From Bacillota bacterium (lineage in GTDB: Bacteria > Bacillota > Clostridia > Peptostreptococcales > Anaerovoracaceae), in the NCBI GenBank assembly GCA_016282655.1, contig JAEELK010000124.1:1-5063 (forward strand): 5,063 bases of DNA, in the 5' to 3' direction. The notes under the pieces were generated by a model. That model did not search any database. It saw only the letters and a list, made by a program, of their open reading frames with translations, and had not been told where the DNA came from. How positions within the stretch are numbered: position 1 is the first letter of the stretch; every line of letters begins with the position of its first letter. Both the position numbers and the translations under genes were made by a program. Shown here in pieces: positions 4,399 through 5,063 of the stretch.

Positions 4399-5063
4399 AT
4401 GGCGGAGTTCAATTTTCCTGCCTTCCTCGGCAATCTCTTATCCGGCTTCGGACTGACGGACATCATAGACATCCTCGTGGTCGCGTTCGTGGCCTATACT
4501 TTGCTGAGCTGGATCCGCGAGACGCGCGCGGAACAGCTGATCAAGGGCCTGGTGCTCCTGATCGTGGCGACCTATCTTTCCGAGCTGCTCCACCTGCATA
4601 CCATCCACTGGCTGCTGCAGAGCGTCCTCACCATCGGCGCCATCGCCCTGGTGGTCGTCTTCCAGCCGGAGCTCCGCCGCGGCCTGGAGACCCTCGGGCA
4701 GCGCACCCGCTTCTTCAGCTTCGGCAGGGAGCGCATGGAAAAAGAAGAGTCCAAGCGCGTGAGCAGCGCCATCGTCAACACCGTGGAGCATTTTTCCGCG
4801 AACCACGTGGGCGCGCTGATCGTCATCGAGCAGCAGACCGCCCTGAACGACATCGCGGAGACAGGGACCGCGCTGGGCGCAAAGCTCTCGGAGCAGCTGC
4901 TCGGCAGCATCTTCTATGAAGGCACTCCACTGCACGACGGCGCGGTCATCGTGCGCGACGATCAGATCCTGGCCGCCGGCTGCGTGCTGCCGCTGAGCCA
5001 GAACCGCAGCATCTCCAAAGACCTCGGCACCCGCCACCGGGCGGGCCTCGGCATCAGCGAGAA
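4399..5063 (+). CDS. cdaA: CdaA diadenylate cyclase (c-di-AMP synthase), 3' end outside window
   Basis: The frame stays open to the window end: 221 codons plus two bases of a protein that is about 270 residues in relatives, so the last ~50 residues are missing. The enzyme joins two ATP into cyclic di-AMP, the essential Gram-positive second messenger controlling potassium and osmolyte transport and cell-wall balance. Three membrane segments are seen at about 20-38, 46-64 and 71-88. The cytoplasmic DAC domain follows, with HFSANHVGALIVIE (131-144), the catalytic DGA motif in LHDGAVIV (178-185) and the RHR motif in LGTRHRAGLGISE (209-221). Both active-site motifs are intact. Relatives are usually followed by cdaR (ybbR) and glmM; these would lie beyond the window. 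It has its own promoter and strong ribosome binding site, so it is separate from the recD2-comF unit. The DnaA-box cluster upstream is an unusual neighbour. Confidence 0.96.
   Translation, partial: MAEFNFPAFLGNLLSGFGLTDIIDILVVAFVAYTLLSWIRETRAEQLIKGLVLLIVATYLSELLHLHTIHWLLQSVLTIGAIALVVVFQPELRRGLETLGQRTRFFSFGRERMEKEESKRVSSAIVNTVEHFSANHVGALIVIEQQTALNDIAETGTALGAKLSEQLLGSIFYEGTPLHDGAVIVRDDQILAAGCVLPLSQNRSISKDLGTRHRAGLGISE

Noticed and set aside
4194..4919. Plus-strand 241-codon frame overlapping cdaA
   Set aside because: It is out of frame with cdaA, which has the DGA and RHR motifs, membrane segments, promoter and ribosome binding site. The translated shadow is low-complexity Arg/Ala-rich.

Overview
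The window reads as chromosomal DNA of a GC-rich Firmicute, most likely a Clostridia-type anaerobe. The genes pack closely on one strand. The family content (a YhaM-type HD nuclease, RecD2/YrrC helicase without RecBC, a ComF-type phosphoribosyltransferase and the diadenylate cyclase CdaA) is typical of Gram-positive low-GC-lineage bacteria, although the base composition here is high in G+C. This is an inference from gene families and codon usage; no species can be named from the sequence alone.

Layout. Positions 1-621 hold the 3' part of a yhaM-like HD-domain 3'-5' exonuclease whose start lies outside the window. After an 84-base spacer with a GC-rich hairpin comes a complete recD2 helicase gene (706-2931). 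A ComF-family gene (2934-3707) starts two bases after the recD2 stop and is probably translationally coupled to it. Together these look like one transcription unit concerned with processing nucleic acid ends, unwinding DNA and handling DNA during repair or uptake.

Positions 3708-4398 carry no convincing protein gene but are unusually rich in structure. The first ~200 bases fold into a multi-helix RNA immediately downstream of comF. Position, size and style suggest the raiA-motif noncoding RNA, known from Firmicutes and Actinobacteria near comF/raiA genes. Next come two palindromes, an AT-rich patch of about 30% GC, and a strong intrinsic terminator (4034-4078). Four DnaA boxes matching TTATNCACA (three exactly TTATCCACA), all in the same orientation, lie between 3917 and 4127. 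This cluster is far above chance and is the most unusual feature of the window.

A new transcription unit starts with an extended -10 promoter near 4356-4364, a good ribosome binding site and cdaA (4399 to beyond the window end), the membrane-bound enzyme that makes the second messenger c-di-AMP. The DnaA-box cluster therefore lies between a DNA-processing operon and a second-messenger gene. It may be a DnaA titration or regulatory cluster; a true replication origin is possible but not favoured, because all genes point the same way and no dnaA/dnaN is visible.
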